Source: Thermococcus sp. CX2 (GTDB taxonomy: Archaea; Methanobacteriota_B; Thermococci; Thermococcales; Thermococcaceae). Taken from it: 64,000 nucleotides of DNA. Position 1 is the stretch's first letter. Every line of letters begins with the position of its first letter. Location: assembly GCF_012027555.1 (NCBI RefSeq), contig NZ_SNUQ01000001.1:248001-312000 (forward strand). The letters are read 5' to 3'. Made by a program: the position numbers and the translations under genes. A model generated the notes under the pieces. That model was not told the DNA's origin. It ran no database searches and worked only from the letters and a program-made list of their open reading frames with translations. This document shows, in pieces, positions 18,798 through 26,898 of the stretch.

Positions 18798-18909
18798 GTT
18801 TCTCACCTTTTGCACGATAATGTTTAAATATAAGCGCTAATATACTAAGACGGTGAATTCCCTCGGGATTTCTTTGATAGAAGGATATATATAGCTAATG
18901 GTGATGAGG

Positions 18910-20628
18910 ATGCAGCTGCCAGACAAGCAACCACTCATGGAGAACGTTGTAGTAACTTCGGTAGGGGAACTGGGAGACCTCATACAAAAAGCCCTCTCTG
19001 AGGGAAGCGGAGCGTTTCTTAAGATATTCGCCAAGGACGCGAGCGGAAAGTACTACGTTACTGTTCTCTTTGACAGATCCAAGATCTTGGCTGCAGAATG
19101 TCTGCTGGTGGACAAAAAGGAGAATCTGATCGGGGAAGAAGTAATCAGGCTGTTGAAGTCATTCATTGGTAAACCCCTGGTCGTTGACGTTTATGCCCTC
19201 GATGATCTGGAAATAAAGCTATCGATAGCGGATAACGTTGATGTATACGTCCAGACCCCGAAGATTCCACTAGACGAGCTGTTTAAGGTGAAAGCTCCCC
19301 CCGAGAAACCAACAAAGAGGGAGGAAGTAGCGGCCATAGCTGCAGCCGAGGCTGCCCCTGCGATACCAAAGCCAACCTCCATCGAGGAAGTTATGGAGAA
19401 AAAGGTTGAGGAGAAACTTCGAGAGGTTGCAAAGGAAGAGCCAAAACCCGCCCCAGTAACGAAGCCCGAGGTTATCATTAACTTAACGGGAGGGACCATT
19501 CCCGAGAACGCGTTCCAGATATATGCAGAGGACCTCCTGAATGAGGCCAAGAAGATAAAAGGTCTCAGAATCCACAGGATCGAGTTCGATGCCAACATTG
19601 GTGAGGGTGTCGTTTACCTCAACGTTCACATCCAAGGTTCCTCGGACGGGAGCGCAAGGGATATCGAGATAGCGGAGAAGAGAATGCTCCACGCGGTCAG
19701 CAAGTATGCTCCAGTTCTCCTTAGAGAAGCGGAGATTAAGCCAATAATCAGGGACGTTAGTATTGTCATTGACGGTGAGGAGGTCAAACCGCAGGAGATA
19801 GTTGACAGGGACAAAAAGAAGACTGGCAACGTTACGAAGGACGGGAGGATAACCCTCTCCGTTCTTGAGGATGTCTGGCCGTACTTCAGTGCCTACGCCA
19901 GAACTGTCATCACTGAAATAGAGAGCGCCGAGATAAGGATCAAGAAGGCCCACTTCGACGTGAAGGGACGCAGGGAGTTTGAAATAAACCTCTCTATGGC
20001 AGCGGAAACGGGAATGTCAAAAGACGAAGTCAGGAGAATTGTGAAGGATGTTCTCAGCAGACACGCAAGGGAGCTCAGCAGGAGCATAAAGAGGTATATA
20101 ACAGTCCACAACATCGAGATCGAAATTATCACTCCCGAAGTTACGGCACCTTCCACCACCCACGCTACCACAGTCGGCACTTCAAGCAAAGCCGCCGAAA
20201 TCCTTGCCAAAAAGGCACTCCTTGAGAAAGAAGTTGAACAACTCCTCAAGCAGGCGGGGATAGAAGAGCTCTCAATACTCACGGAAGAGAAAAAGAAGGA
20301 AGCTGAGGAAGCAATGCTCAAGAGCCGCATAGAACCTGCTGTAGAAACCCTCAAGAGCAGGATACACGCTGAGCTCAAGCTCGTTCCGAGGGTCACCTTT
20401 AAGTGGCTCAAGATGAACCACGAGGTCAGGGGCTCAACTGTCTACGTCGACATCGAGGCTAGCTTCCTGAGAGAGAGCGTTGGGGGACTCTTTGGCTCAT
20501 TCTCTGGGGTCTCCGACGATAGGATACGCAGGGACGTTGCGGAAACTATAAACAGGGTTATAAAAGAAGTCTCAAGGGAGCACGGAATTGGAATGGTCCT
20601 TCGGAAGCTCAACGTTATTATCCGCTGA
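18910..20628 (+). CDS. Large Thermococcales protein, probably DUF2226 family
   Basis: 572 residues from ATG 18910 (GGTGA 5 nt upstream); ATG 18898 is less well placed. Residues 1-125 form a globular domain (GELGDLIQKALSEGSGAFLKIFAKD), followed by a Pro/Glu/Lys-rich linker (residues 125-185). Two similar alpha/beta domains come next, each with an RDIEIAEKRMLHAV- or DDRIRRDVAETINRVI-like helix, and there is a long charged helical segment around residues 425-480. No signal peptide and no catalytic motif are seen. The N-terminus recalls DUF2226 from memory, but no function is known. Confidence 0.6.
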   Translation: MQLPDKQPLMENVVVTSVGELGDLIQKALSEGSGAFLKIFAKDASGKYYVTVLFDRSKILAAECLLVDKKENLIGEEVIRLLKSFIGKPLVVDVYALDDLEIKLSIADNVDVYVQTPKIPLDELFKVKAPPEKPTKREEVAAIAAAEAAPAIPKPTSIEEVMEKKVEEKLREVAKEEPKPAPVTKPEVIINLTGGTIPENAFQIYAEDLLNEAKKIKGLRIHRIEFDANIGEGVVYLNVHIQGSSDGSARDIEIAEKRMLHAVSKYAPVLLREAEIKPIIRDVSIVIDGEEVKPQEIVDRDKKKTGNVTKDGRITLSVLEDVWPYFSAYARTVITEIESAEIRIKKAHFDVKGRREFEINLSMAAETGMSKDEVRRIVKDVLSRHARELSRSIKRYITVHNIEIEIITPEVTAPSTTHATTVGTSSKAAEILAKKALLEKEVEQLLKQAGIEELSILTEEKKKEAEEAMLKSRIEPAVETLKSRIHAELKLVPRVTFKWLKMNHEVRGSTVYVDIEASFLRESVGGLFGSFSGVSDDRIRRDVAETINRVIKEVSREHGIGMVLRKLNVIIR

Positions 20629-20644
20629 TTGTTTCATTATCTTT

Positions 20645-20702
20645 TTCAGCACTCAAGATCGTCATCATCCTGACGTCAGTTCTGCCGAGGTCATCATCTA
20701 TG
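20645..20702 (-). ncRNA. Box C/D guide RNA (2'-O-methylation)
   Basis: Reading the minus strand: box C ATGATGA at 20697-20691, an 11-nt spacer, box D' CTGA at 20679-20676, 7 nt, box C' ATGATGA at 20668-20662, exactly 12 nt, and box D CTGA at 20649-20646. A minus-strand TATA box (TTATAAG, 20722-20727) lies about 25 nt before the expected 5' end. The D guide pairs with 5'-CACTCAAGATCG, predicting methylation of the fifth nucleotide (C). The D' guide pairs with 5'-TTCTGCCGAGG, predicting the fifth (G). The RNA runs antisense in the gap after the 18.9-20.6 kb gene. Confidence 0.8.
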
Positions 20703-20799
20703 TTACCGTGGCTGGGCCCCCTTATAACATTGACCCCGCTGACTTTTAGTCCGTCATCGAAACGTTAAGTTTTTAAGCTGAAAGTTTCCCGATGGATAC

Positions 20800-21669
20800 A
20801 TGAACACCTTAATCCTCGGCGTTCTCGCGGCGCTTACCTCAGCGTTCTCCTGGGCAGCCTCGACGATACTGATAAAGGCAGGCATGAGGAACAAAAGCCC
20901 GGTGGCCGTCAATATATTCCGCCTCTACATCGTTTCCGTAATGTTCGCGGCCATATTCCTGTTCAACGGCACGCTCTCGCAAATAGAATCTCTTTCCTGG
21001 AAGCTTCTTCTGGTAGCGTTCCTTTCCGCCCAGTTCGGCTTCGTCATAGGGGACTACTTCTACTTCAACGCCCTCAATCTCATGGGCGTCTCCAGAACGG
21101 TGCCGATAACCTCGACCTATCCCCTCTGGACGATACTGTGGACGTTCCTGTTCCTCGGAAGGAACATCAGCCCCCAGGTGTTAATCGGAGCGATACTCGT
21201 CGTTGCGGCGATAATAGTCGTCAGAAAGGCCGAGGAAGAGGAGCACCTGAACCCCAAAGGCTTCGTCTTCGCCCTCCTCGCACCGCTCTCCTGGAGCTTC
21301 GCCATACTCACTATGGACTGGCTCACCGGGAGTATGGACGTTCTTACTTTAGCTGGAATCAGGATGATGTTCGCGGCCATCGGTGTTTCGCTATTTCTAC
21401 CGAGATATGGTTCCGAGCTGAGAGAGATAACGAAGCGCGAGGCGACGCTCCTCATAGGTGCCGCAATCAGCGGGCTGATGCTCGGGCAGTACCTTTTCGT
21501 CTACTCCGTCAATCTCGTTGGCTCTCAGATAGCGGCGCCAGTTTCCGCCATAAACCCAATCATAGCCTCAGCCCTTGCAATCCTGCTCCTGAAGGAGCCT
21601 CCAAACAAAAAGATAATAGAAGGTCTCGTTCTGGCCGTTCTTGGGGTCATCCTGATTTCCACCGCATGA
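20800..21669 (+). CDS. EamA/DMT-superfamily transporter
   Basis: 289 residues from ATG 20800. Ten hydrophobic helices are arranged as two EamA repeats (LAALTSAFSWAASTILIKAG at the start; GFVFALLAPLSWSFAILTMDWL near residue 155). Each half has the family's conserved Trp/Ala pattern in its first helix and the FL(x)E/RxxxP(x)xxGxxLxxxG-type end. Family members export or import metabolites such as amino acids or nucleosides; the substrate is unknown. A TATA-like AAGTTTTTAAGC is near 20766 and the ribosome site is weak, so the leader is short. Confidence 0.87.
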   Translation: MNTLILGVLAALTSAFSWAASTILIKAGMRNKSPVAVNIFRLYIVSVMFAAIFLFNGTLSQIESLSWKLLLVAFLSAQFGFVIGDYFYFNALNLMGVSRTVPITSTYPLWTILWTFLFLGRNISPQVLIGAILVVAAIIVVRKAEEEEHLNPKGFVFALLAPLSWSFAILTMDWLTGSMDVLTLAGIRMMFAAIGVSLFLPRYGSELREITKREATLLIGAAISGLMLGQYLFVYSVNLVGSQIAAPVSAINPIIASALAILLLKEPPNKKIIEGLVLAVLGVILISTA

Positions 21670-21673
21670 TCCG

Positions 21674-21690
21674 CCAACCTTTTTAAGGCT
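21674..21690 (+). promoter_or_regulatory. BRE/TATA promoter of the 21.7-kb H/ACA RNA
   Basis: CCAACCTTTTTAAGGC is a good archaeal BRE/TATA element. The start site would lie near 21710, at the beginning of the GC-rich structured stretch, and no open frame follows before 21957. Confidence 0.6.
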
Positions 21691-21711
21691 TTGAATATAG
21701 AGAATACTGCC

Positions 21712-21872
21712 GACAGCGAGGGTACAATCGTACCCTCGTGGGGCTCGGACGAACCCGCACCCCCAACGCGTCGGGTTGGGTGAGGGGGTTGTGCTCACGC
21801 CGAGCCCACAGGGCCGGTGCATCCACCCGCGCGAGCGAATGAACGCGGGCCTCTGTCGCCGGCCCACAGCTT
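21712..21872 (+). ncRNA. Two-hairpin box H/ACA guide RNA with an extra 5' hairpin
   Basis: Three stems lie in a row. A perfect 9-bp hairpin, CGAGGGTAC (21717-21725) with GTACCCTCG (21730-21738), has loop AATC. H/ACA unit I has lower stem GGGCTCGG (21741-21748) with CCGAGCCC (21800-21807), then ACA at 21808-21810. Unit II has lower stem GGGCCGG (21811-21817), extended by G-U and G-C pairs, with CCGGCCC (21859-21865), then ACA at 21866-21868. A T4 run follows. GC content is far above the flanks. The direct ACA after each stem on this strand is the H/ACA hallmark. The role is pseudouridylation guide in rRNA with Cbf5, Nop10, Gar1 and L7Ae. The 5' hairpin is not part of a standard unit. Confidence 0.78.
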
Positions 21873-21956
21873 TTCCACCCTCTTCTGAACCGTAAAACGG
21901 CGCTCTGGACAAAACTTATAACCCAGAAGACTACAGTCAATAACTGGTGGTTATTT

Positions 21957-22529
21957 ATGGTGATAATACCCCGCCCCATAGACCCCCGAGAGATAAGGCG
22001 AATTCGAAAGGAATTAGGAATAACCCAGGAGGAGCTCGCCGAAAGGGCAGGAGTGACACAGGCTTACATAGCTAAGCTTGAGGCGGGAAAGGTCGACCCC
22101 CGGCTGTCCACGTTCAACCGAATTCTTCAGGCCCTTCTCGAGTGCAAAAAGGCCCAGCTTAGGGCTAAAGATGTTATGTCCTCCCCGGTCATCTCCGTCA
22201 AGCCTTATGAGAGTGTGGAAAACGTCATCAAGATAATGAATGAGCACAACATTTCTCAGATTCCGGTGATAGCTGGCAACAAGGTCGTTGGCTCGGTTAC
22301 AGAGCGAACCCTCATCAGGCAGAGCCTTGAGTACGAGGACATCTACGACAGGAAGGTTATGGAGGTTATGGAGGAGCCCTTCCCGATAGTCAGTGAGGAC
22401 GAAGACCTAGAGGTCGTGAAGTATCTCTTAGAGGAACACCCGGCTGTTCTCGTCCAGGACAAGGAGGGAAGAATGACGGGGATAATCACGAGGGTTGACA
22501 TCTTCAGGATTGGGAAAGAAAAAGAGTAG
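21957..22529 (+). CDS. XRE-type HTH regulator with two CBS domains
   Basis: 190 residues from ATG 21957 (GGTGG upstream, TATA ACTTATAACC near 21915). Residues 10-60 form an XRE helix-turn-helix (IRRIRKELGITQEELAERAGVTQAYIAKLEAG). Residues 70-185 carry a CBS pair (AKDVMSSPVISVKPYESVENVIKIM and KVMEVMEEPFPIVSEDEDLEVV). CBS pairs bind adenine nucleotides or AdoMet, so DNA binding may respond to energy state. The target genes are unknown. The architecture is common in archaea and not linked to a specific pathway. Confidence 0.88.
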   Translation: MVIIPRPIDPREIRRIRKELGITQEELAERAGVTQAYIAKLEAGKVDPRLSTFNRILQALLECKKAQLRAKDVMSSPVISVKPYESVENVIKIMNEHNISQIPVIAGNKVVGSVTERTLIRQSLEYEDIYDRKVMEVMEEPFPIVSEDEDLEVVKYLLEEHPAVLVQDKEGRMTGIITRVDIFRIGKEKE

Positions 22530-22733
22530 TCTTCATATCTCTTTTTGCCCGAGTGTTTGGAAAAGCTCCCAGCATCGTGATATCGCCACATTTTTGAAAA
22601 GCCTTTTCGATGGGAGTATATTCTCCCCCAACTTTACGTTTTTAGACTTTTGAAGGCGTCTACATGAAAATGTTTTTATCGTCCGCGCACAAACATCCAC
22701 AAGATTAGTTGTCCCATAATGGGGGGATGGATT

Positions 22734-23927
22734 GTGAAAAAGGTGTTATTCCTCATGGTTCTAATCCTCATCGGTGTCTTCTCCCAGTGCGTCGGGGCGA
22801 CCACAATAGCCGTTGATGTATCGCACGATGAAGGAACGATTGCACTGGTTGCCTCGATAGTTGACCCAACGACGGGTAAGATCGTGGCAGAGGGGATTAT
22901 TCCGACCCTCTCCTGGTACGACTGGTCTTACTTCGGATACGAGCCAGAACTGGAAAACGCAGGCGTAAAGAGGTTGGGAGATGCCATAACCTACGACGCC
23001 TTGAAAGACGTGGACATGCTGATAATCGGCCAGCTTAGGGAAGGGCTTTCCCAGGGAGAGATAGACGCGATAGTGAAGTGGTTCTCCGAGGGTGGAAAAG
23101 TCCTCTGGGTGGCAGGGGATTCGGACATCAAAACCGGTGCCTACATCCAGGACAACGCAAACCGGCTCCTTGCGGCAATTCCAAATGCCAAGCTCAGGTT
23201 TGACTACGCGACAGCCACTGACACCTTCAGCAACGCGGGAAAAAGCACTTACGTAGCCGGCTACGTCAGAGTGGACCTGCACACCCCAGACGCTTCAATC
23301 CTCAACCAGGGCTACCACTCCGAGGTCGGCAAAGTGCTGTTCCACGAACCGGGTGTTCTGGCATGGGTTGATGAGAACGGCAAGTGGCATCCCCTTATCG
23401 CCGGGGAAATCCCGGAGGGAGTATACAGAATAATCACCACGAGCGGCAACGGCATGATAGAGGACTACTCCGCCCCCGAGCCAATGGCATACAGGACATG
23501 GGAAAAGGGCCTCTTCACGCTTTTAGCCGTGGAGTTCGTAAAGTTCCCGAACGGGAGGGAGAGCCTCCTTATCCTCAGCGCCGAGAGTCCCTACGGGAGC
23601 CCAGTGCCTATCTGGGTGAACCGCTATGGTTCCTATCTGTTTGACGGCCAGCAGTTTGTCACAAACCTCCTCCGCTGGGCTACCCTGCAGGCCTCAAACC
23701 TGAAGCCAGAAGAAGAAACGACTACACTAAGCACCACGACAACCACAGGCACCACAACCACAACGACAACAACATCCACAATCACTCCAACTTCGATGGT
23801 TGATGCGACTTCATCCACCACAACAACAGAAGACTCCGGAGGAATCCCAGCGTGGGGCATCGGCCTCGTCGCTGTTCTACTCCTGGGGGCCGTTATCCTG
23901 GCGTTTCTCGTGATGAAGAGGCGGTGA
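22734..23927 (+). CDS. Surface protein with Thr-rich linker and C-terminal membrane anchor
   Basis: 397 residues from GTG 22734, which has GGGGGATG 4 nt upstream; ATG 22719 overlaps that site. A signal peptide (KKVLFLMVLILIGVFSQCVGA) is followed by a DUF4350/glutamine-amidotransferase-like alpha/beta domain with DVDMLIIGQLREGLSQGEIDAIVKWFSEGGKVLWVAGD. Next come a second beta-rich part, a Thr/Ser linker (residues 325-365, likely O-glycosylated) and a membrane helix ending in KRR. The GATase-like domain in extracellular proteins is often catalytically dead and binds polymers. It precedes a second protein with the same linker type, and both may be displayed on the S-layer. Confidence 0.7.
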   Translation: MKKVLFLMVLILIGVFSQCVGATTIAVDVSHDEGTIALVASIVDPTTGKIVAEGIIPTLSWYDWSYFGYEPELENAGVKRLGDAITYDALKDVDMLIIGQLREGLSQGEIDAIVKWFSEGGKVLWVAGDSDIKTGAYIQDNANRLLAAIPNAKLRFDYATATDTFSNAGKSTYVAGYVRVDLHTPDASILNQGYHSEVGKVLFHEPGVLAWVDENGKWHPLIAGEIPEGVYRIITTSGNGMIEDYSAPEPMAYRTWEKGLFTLLAVEFVKFPNGRESLLILSAESPYGSPVPIWVNRYGSYLFDGQQFVTNLLRWATLQASNLKPEEETTTLSTTTTTGTTTTTTTTSTITPTSMVDATSSTTTTEDSGGIPAWGIGLVAVLLLGAVILAFLVMKRR

Positions 23928-24035
23928 CAATTCTTCGTTACTTTTCATACATTTTTCTCAACCTGGCCAAAATATCCAACAAGCTTATATACCACCGCCC
24001 CAACCACTCATGGACAAATAATCCAGGTGATACCA

Positions 24036-25076
24036 ATGAGGCGAACCGCGGTGATTTTGTTCCTCGTCCTGATGCTTGGAGCGGTGGTGGCATCGGGATG
24101 TATAAGCTCCACTGAGACCACCACAACTTCAAGTACCACCTCGCCAAGCACCGAATCTCCCGCCACTACAACGAGCACAATGACAACAACCACTACCACT
24201 TCAACCGAGACACCGTATTATCCAGTCACAATAACAGACTTCGCCAACAGGACGGTTACCATTGAGAGCGAACCCCAGAGAATAGTCTCACTCGCCCCGA
24301 GCATCACCGAGAGCCTCTTCTACATAGGCGCGGGCGATAAGGTAGTCGGTGTCACCGACTACGACGACTTCCCGCCCGTGGTCAAGAACATCACGAGTGT
24401 TGGGGGCTACGGTCAGTACGCCAACATTGAGGTCATAGCGTCCCTTAATCCAGACCTCATCCTCGCGGACAGCTTCTCCATGGTAATACTGGACGACCTC
24501 GAAAAGATAGCACCGGTCGTCATCATTGACCCCAAGAACCTCACCGACATATACAGGGGCATAGAGCTCCTCGGCAAGATAACCAACCGTGAAGAGCAGG
24601 CCAAGCTCGTCGTTGCTGACATGGAAGCCAAGGTGAACTACATAACCTCAATAGTGGCCAACCAGAGCAGGCCCAAGGTGCTCTTTATTACATGGTGGAA
24701 CCCGCTCTACGTTCCAGGCAACGGCACCTTCCAGAACGACCTCATAGAGCTTGCGGGAGGAGAGAATATATTCGCTGACGTGAGCGGCTGGGCGCAGGTC
24801 AGCATCGAGCAGGTTCTCGAGAGAGACCCGGACGTGATAATACTATCCGCCCACGCAGGCATCACCGCGGAAGAGCTCTGCAGCACCGAACTCGCGAACA
24901 CCAATGCAGTCAAGAACGGCATGGTTTTCACCGTCAGCGACGACAACCTCGTCTCAAGGCCCGGACCGAGGATAATCTACGGATTAGAGGAAATTGCTGA
25001 GTTCCTGCACCCGGAGCTCTTCAACTATCAGCCACAGCCACTTGTCTGCAACGCAACTTCTTCGGCATCTGGCTGA
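24036..25076 (+). CDS. BtuF/FhuD-type substrate-binding lipoprotein of an ABC importer
   Basis: 346 residues from ATG 24036 (GGTGA 5 nt upstream, TATA CTTATATACC near 23982). A lipoprotein-like signal ends in VVASGC with the lipid-accepting Cys near residue 23, followed by a 35-residue Thr/Ser linker. The cluster-A-2 type binding domain has PQRIVSLAPSITESLFYIGAGDKVVGVTDYDD near residue 85, NPDLILAD and WWNPLYVPGNG. Family members bind cobalamin, heme or Fe(III) complexes. No permease or ATPase gene lies within several kilobases on either side, so the partner subunits must be elsewhere. A pyrimidine-rich run after the stop may be a terminator. Confidence 0.88.
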   Translation: MRRTAVILFLVLMLGAVVASGCISSTETTTTSSTTSPSTESPATTTSTMTTTTTTSTETPYYPVTITDFANRTVTIESEPQRIVSLAPSITESLFYIGAGDKVVGVTDYDDFPPVVKNITSVGGYGQYANIEVIASLNPDLILADSFSMVILDDLEKIAPVVIIDPKNLTDIYRGIELLGKITNREEQAKLVVADMEAKVNYITSIVANQSRPKVLFITWWNPLYVPGNGTFQNDLIELAGGENIFADVSGWAQVSIEQVLERDPDVIILSAHAGITAEELCSTELANTNAVKNGMVFTVSDDNLVSRPGPRIIYGLEEIAEFLHPELFNYQPQPLVCNATSSASG

Positions 25077-25078
25077 GC

Positions 25079-25097
25079 CTTTCCTTCTTTTTCCCCT
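25079..25097 (+). terminator. Probable U-rich terminator after the binding protein
   Basis: The stop codon is followed by a CCTTTCC/TTCTTTTTCCCC pyrimidine tract. Archaeal terminators are T-rich without a needed hairpin. The next TATA box (GGTTAAAAACC) follows at 25105, consistent with a transcript end here. Confidence 0.4.
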
Positions 25098-25142
25098 TGG
25101 CAAAGGTTAAAAACCATCCCCCCAACGTTTTTCGGTGATACC

Positions 25143-25316
25143 ATGGAGAGAAAGACGTTTTATCGCCTGCTGCTCGCCGTCGTTCTTGTCCTCACGTTCA
25201 TATACACATTGGGACTTATAGGAGTGGTTCCCTTCGAGGTGAGCTATTACATAACCCTGTTCATGGTTATGCTTTTCATCTACCTCCGCTTTGATGCAAA
25301 GGCGAGGGGAGACTGA
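25143..25316 (+). CDS. Mini membrane protein with two helices
   Basis: 57 residues, below the usual size cut-off: starts MERKTFYRLLLAVVLVLTFI at ATG 25143, with GGTGA 4 nt upstream and a TATA box GGTTAAAAACC near 25105. Two membrane helices (residues 8-28 and 34-49) are separated by a short turn and flanked by basic residues, ending RFDAKARGD. Promoter, ribosome site and composition all support a real gene. Function unknown. It resembles in topology half of a two-helix ion-channel domain but lacks the pore motif. Confidence 0.6.
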   Translation: MERKTFYRLLLAVVLVLTFIYTLGLIGVVPFEVSYYITLFMVMLFIYLRFDAKARGD

Positions 25317-25318
25317 GA

Positions 25319-25429
25319 TGCCCTTCGCTTGACGAGCAAAGCGCGTTGAGAAGTCCTATTAACCCATGTAACCTCAAAATTGAGCCCTTGGCCCCGGTAG
25401 GCTGGAGAGAAAATCGTGAGGAAGCATAA
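25319..25429 (+). pseudogene. Probable C-terminal remnant of an IS605-type TnpB with adjoining omegaRNA-like hairpin
   Basis: An open frame without a start reads PSLDEQSALRSPINPC, continues with LKIEPLAPVGWRENREEA and ends at TAA 25427. This looks to me like the degenerate C-terminal tail of an OrfB/TnpB nuclease, recalled from Thermococcales insertion elements and not searched. Just over the stop lies an 8-bp inverted repeat, GAAAATCG (25409-25416) and CGATTTTC (25446-25453), with an inner AAGC/GCTT pair. An 11-bp direct repeat CTCAAAATTGA occurs at 25373 and 25553. TnpB guide RNAs overlap the 3' end of tnpB and run past its stop, so this may be a decayed element that has kept the RNA part. 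Nothing else of a transposon remains. Confidence 0.42.
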
Positions 25430-25577
25430 CGATTGCTCGCGCTTGCGATTTTCATACACGGTTCGGGATTAGAAACCTTGTCAATAACTAAAACGGCATC
25501 ATTGTTTTGTGAGAACACGGAAGACCACAATGACCAAGAGAACTCAAAATTGAAAAGATGGAGGTGAAGCAGATACT

Positions 25578-26798
25578 TCACTTGCTGAGCGGGTAGAGCG
25601 AGTCGCGGTAGATGGCCGCGACGGTCTCCCTGGTAGCCTCGATTGGGGCAAGTGAGAGCAACAGGTCGAGGCTCGGGGTGGTCATGGCGAGTTCGGTGAG
25701 CTTGTCAACGTCCTCCTCGGTGAATCCGACGTCGGTGAGCTTCTGGGTAATTCCGATGTTGAAGAGCCACTCTTCAACCCTCTTTGCAACGAGCTCAGCC
25801 TCTCCTGGGACTCCCTTGGCCTCCGGGACGAGCGGCCTGTAGACCTCGGCGAGTACCCTGGCGGTGGCCGGGTAGATGTGCTTGATAACCGCCGGCAGGA
25901 GCATGGCGAGGCCGAGTCCGTGTGGAAGGTCCGGCTTCACGGCGCTGAGCGGGTGCTCGAGGGCGTGGGTGAAGTGGAGCAGGCCGTTGTCGAAGGATAT
26001 GCCCGCTATCGCGGAGGCGTAGAGCAGGTAGTACCTAGCCTGCAGGTTGTCCGGGTGGGACAGGGCCTCCGGGAGGTAGTCGAATATCAGCCTGGCGGTC
26101 TCCTGGGCGAGGAGTATCGAGTACGGGCTGGCGACCTTGGTGGTGGCAGCCTCAGTGATGTGGTTGAGCGCATCAATGGTTACGTAGCGAGTCTGGTCGG
26201 CCGGAAGCTTGGTCATGAGGGCGGGGTCATCAATCGAGTAGAGCGGGTAGATACAGTCGTAGGCTATGGCCGGCTTGTACTCCTTCTCAGGAATCGAAGC
26301 CACCGCGAACCTGTCAACCTCAGTTCCGGTTCCGTGGGTAGTGTTCACGGCTATGATGGGCTTGGCCTTCGTTGGGGTGAACTTAAGCTCGTAAAGATCC
26401 CTGGCAGTCTTGTCGGTGTACTCCAGCAGAATCGCAACGCTCTTGGCGCTGTCAATTGGACTTCCACCACCAATGCCAATAACGGCCTGGGCTCCGAACT
26501 CTTTACCGAGCTGAGTGGCCTCATCGATCATATCAACGGTCGGGTTTGGGCCGACCTTGTCGTAGTGGACGTACTCAATGCCGTACTCCTCCAGGGCGGG
26601 CTTGACAACGTCCCAAGCGCCACACTTCTTGTATGAGCTCTTTCCAGTGACGAGGATGACCCTGCTTATGCCGCGGTTTTCCTTGAGGTCCTTAGCTATG
26701 TCGTAAAACTTGTTAATGGCACCGACACCGAAGTAGGTCAGTGACCTGCACCTGAGCTCAAACACCTGGTTTATGGGGATCTGGGATTCCCACAACAT
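25578..26798 (-). CDS. Iron-containing (group III) alcohol dehydrogenase
   Basis: 406 residues from ATG 26798 (GGAGGGAT upstream), the length I recall for Thermococcus Fe-alcohol dehydrogenases. The NADP-binding region GIGGGSPIDSAKSVA is near residue 100. Iron ligands are in DALNHITEA (Asp and His), LHFTHALEHPL (His) and LPHGLGLAM (His). Characterised homologues are NADP(H)-dependent, oxygen-sensitive and reduce aldehydes to alcohols when reductant is in excess. A minus-strand TATA (TTTTTATCC, 26843-26850) and an exact SurR-type motif 31 bases further upstream (26882-26898) suggest regulation with the hydrogenase genes next door. Confidence 0.94.
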   Translation of the reverse strand: MLWESQIPINQVFELRCRSLTYFGVGAINKFYDIAKDLKENRGISRVILVTGKSSYKKCGAWDVVKPALEEYGIEYVHYDKVGPNPTVDMIDEATQLGKEFGAQAVIGIGGGSPIDSAKSVAILLEYTDKTARDLYELKFTPTKAKPIIAVNTTHGTGTEVDRFAVASIPEKEYKPAIAYDCIYPLYSIDDPALMTKLPADQTRYVTIDALNHITEAATTKVASPYSILLAQETARLIFDYLPEALSHPDNLQARYYLLYASAIAGISFDNGLLHFTHALEHPLSAVKPDLPHGLGLAMLLPAVIKHIYPATARVLAEVYRPLVPEAKGVPGEAELVAKRVEEWLFNIGITQKLTDVGFTEEDVDKLTELAMTTPSLDLLLSLAPIEATRETVAAIYRDSLYPLSK

Positions 26799-26881
26799 TG
26801 TACATCCCTCCAAATGTGTTCATTTATACCTACATCAACGGGGATAAAAACATTTCTCCAACCAGAAATGTACAACCACAT

Positions 26882-26898
26882 GTTTTCAACGAAGAGTT
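26882..26898 (+). promoter_or_regulatory. SurR-type operator GTTn3AACn5GTT upstream of alcohol dehydrogenase
   Basis: GTT-TTC-AAC-GAAGA-GTT is an exact match to the published extended SurR motif of Pyrococcus (GTTn3AACn5GTT). It lies about 31 bases upstream of the TATA box of the Fe-alcohol dehydrogenase, on the side expected for activation. SurR is a redox switch: reduced, it activates hydrogenases and represses sulfur-reducing genes. The rest of the gap 26799-27068 is AT-rich with no gene. Confidence 0.62.
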
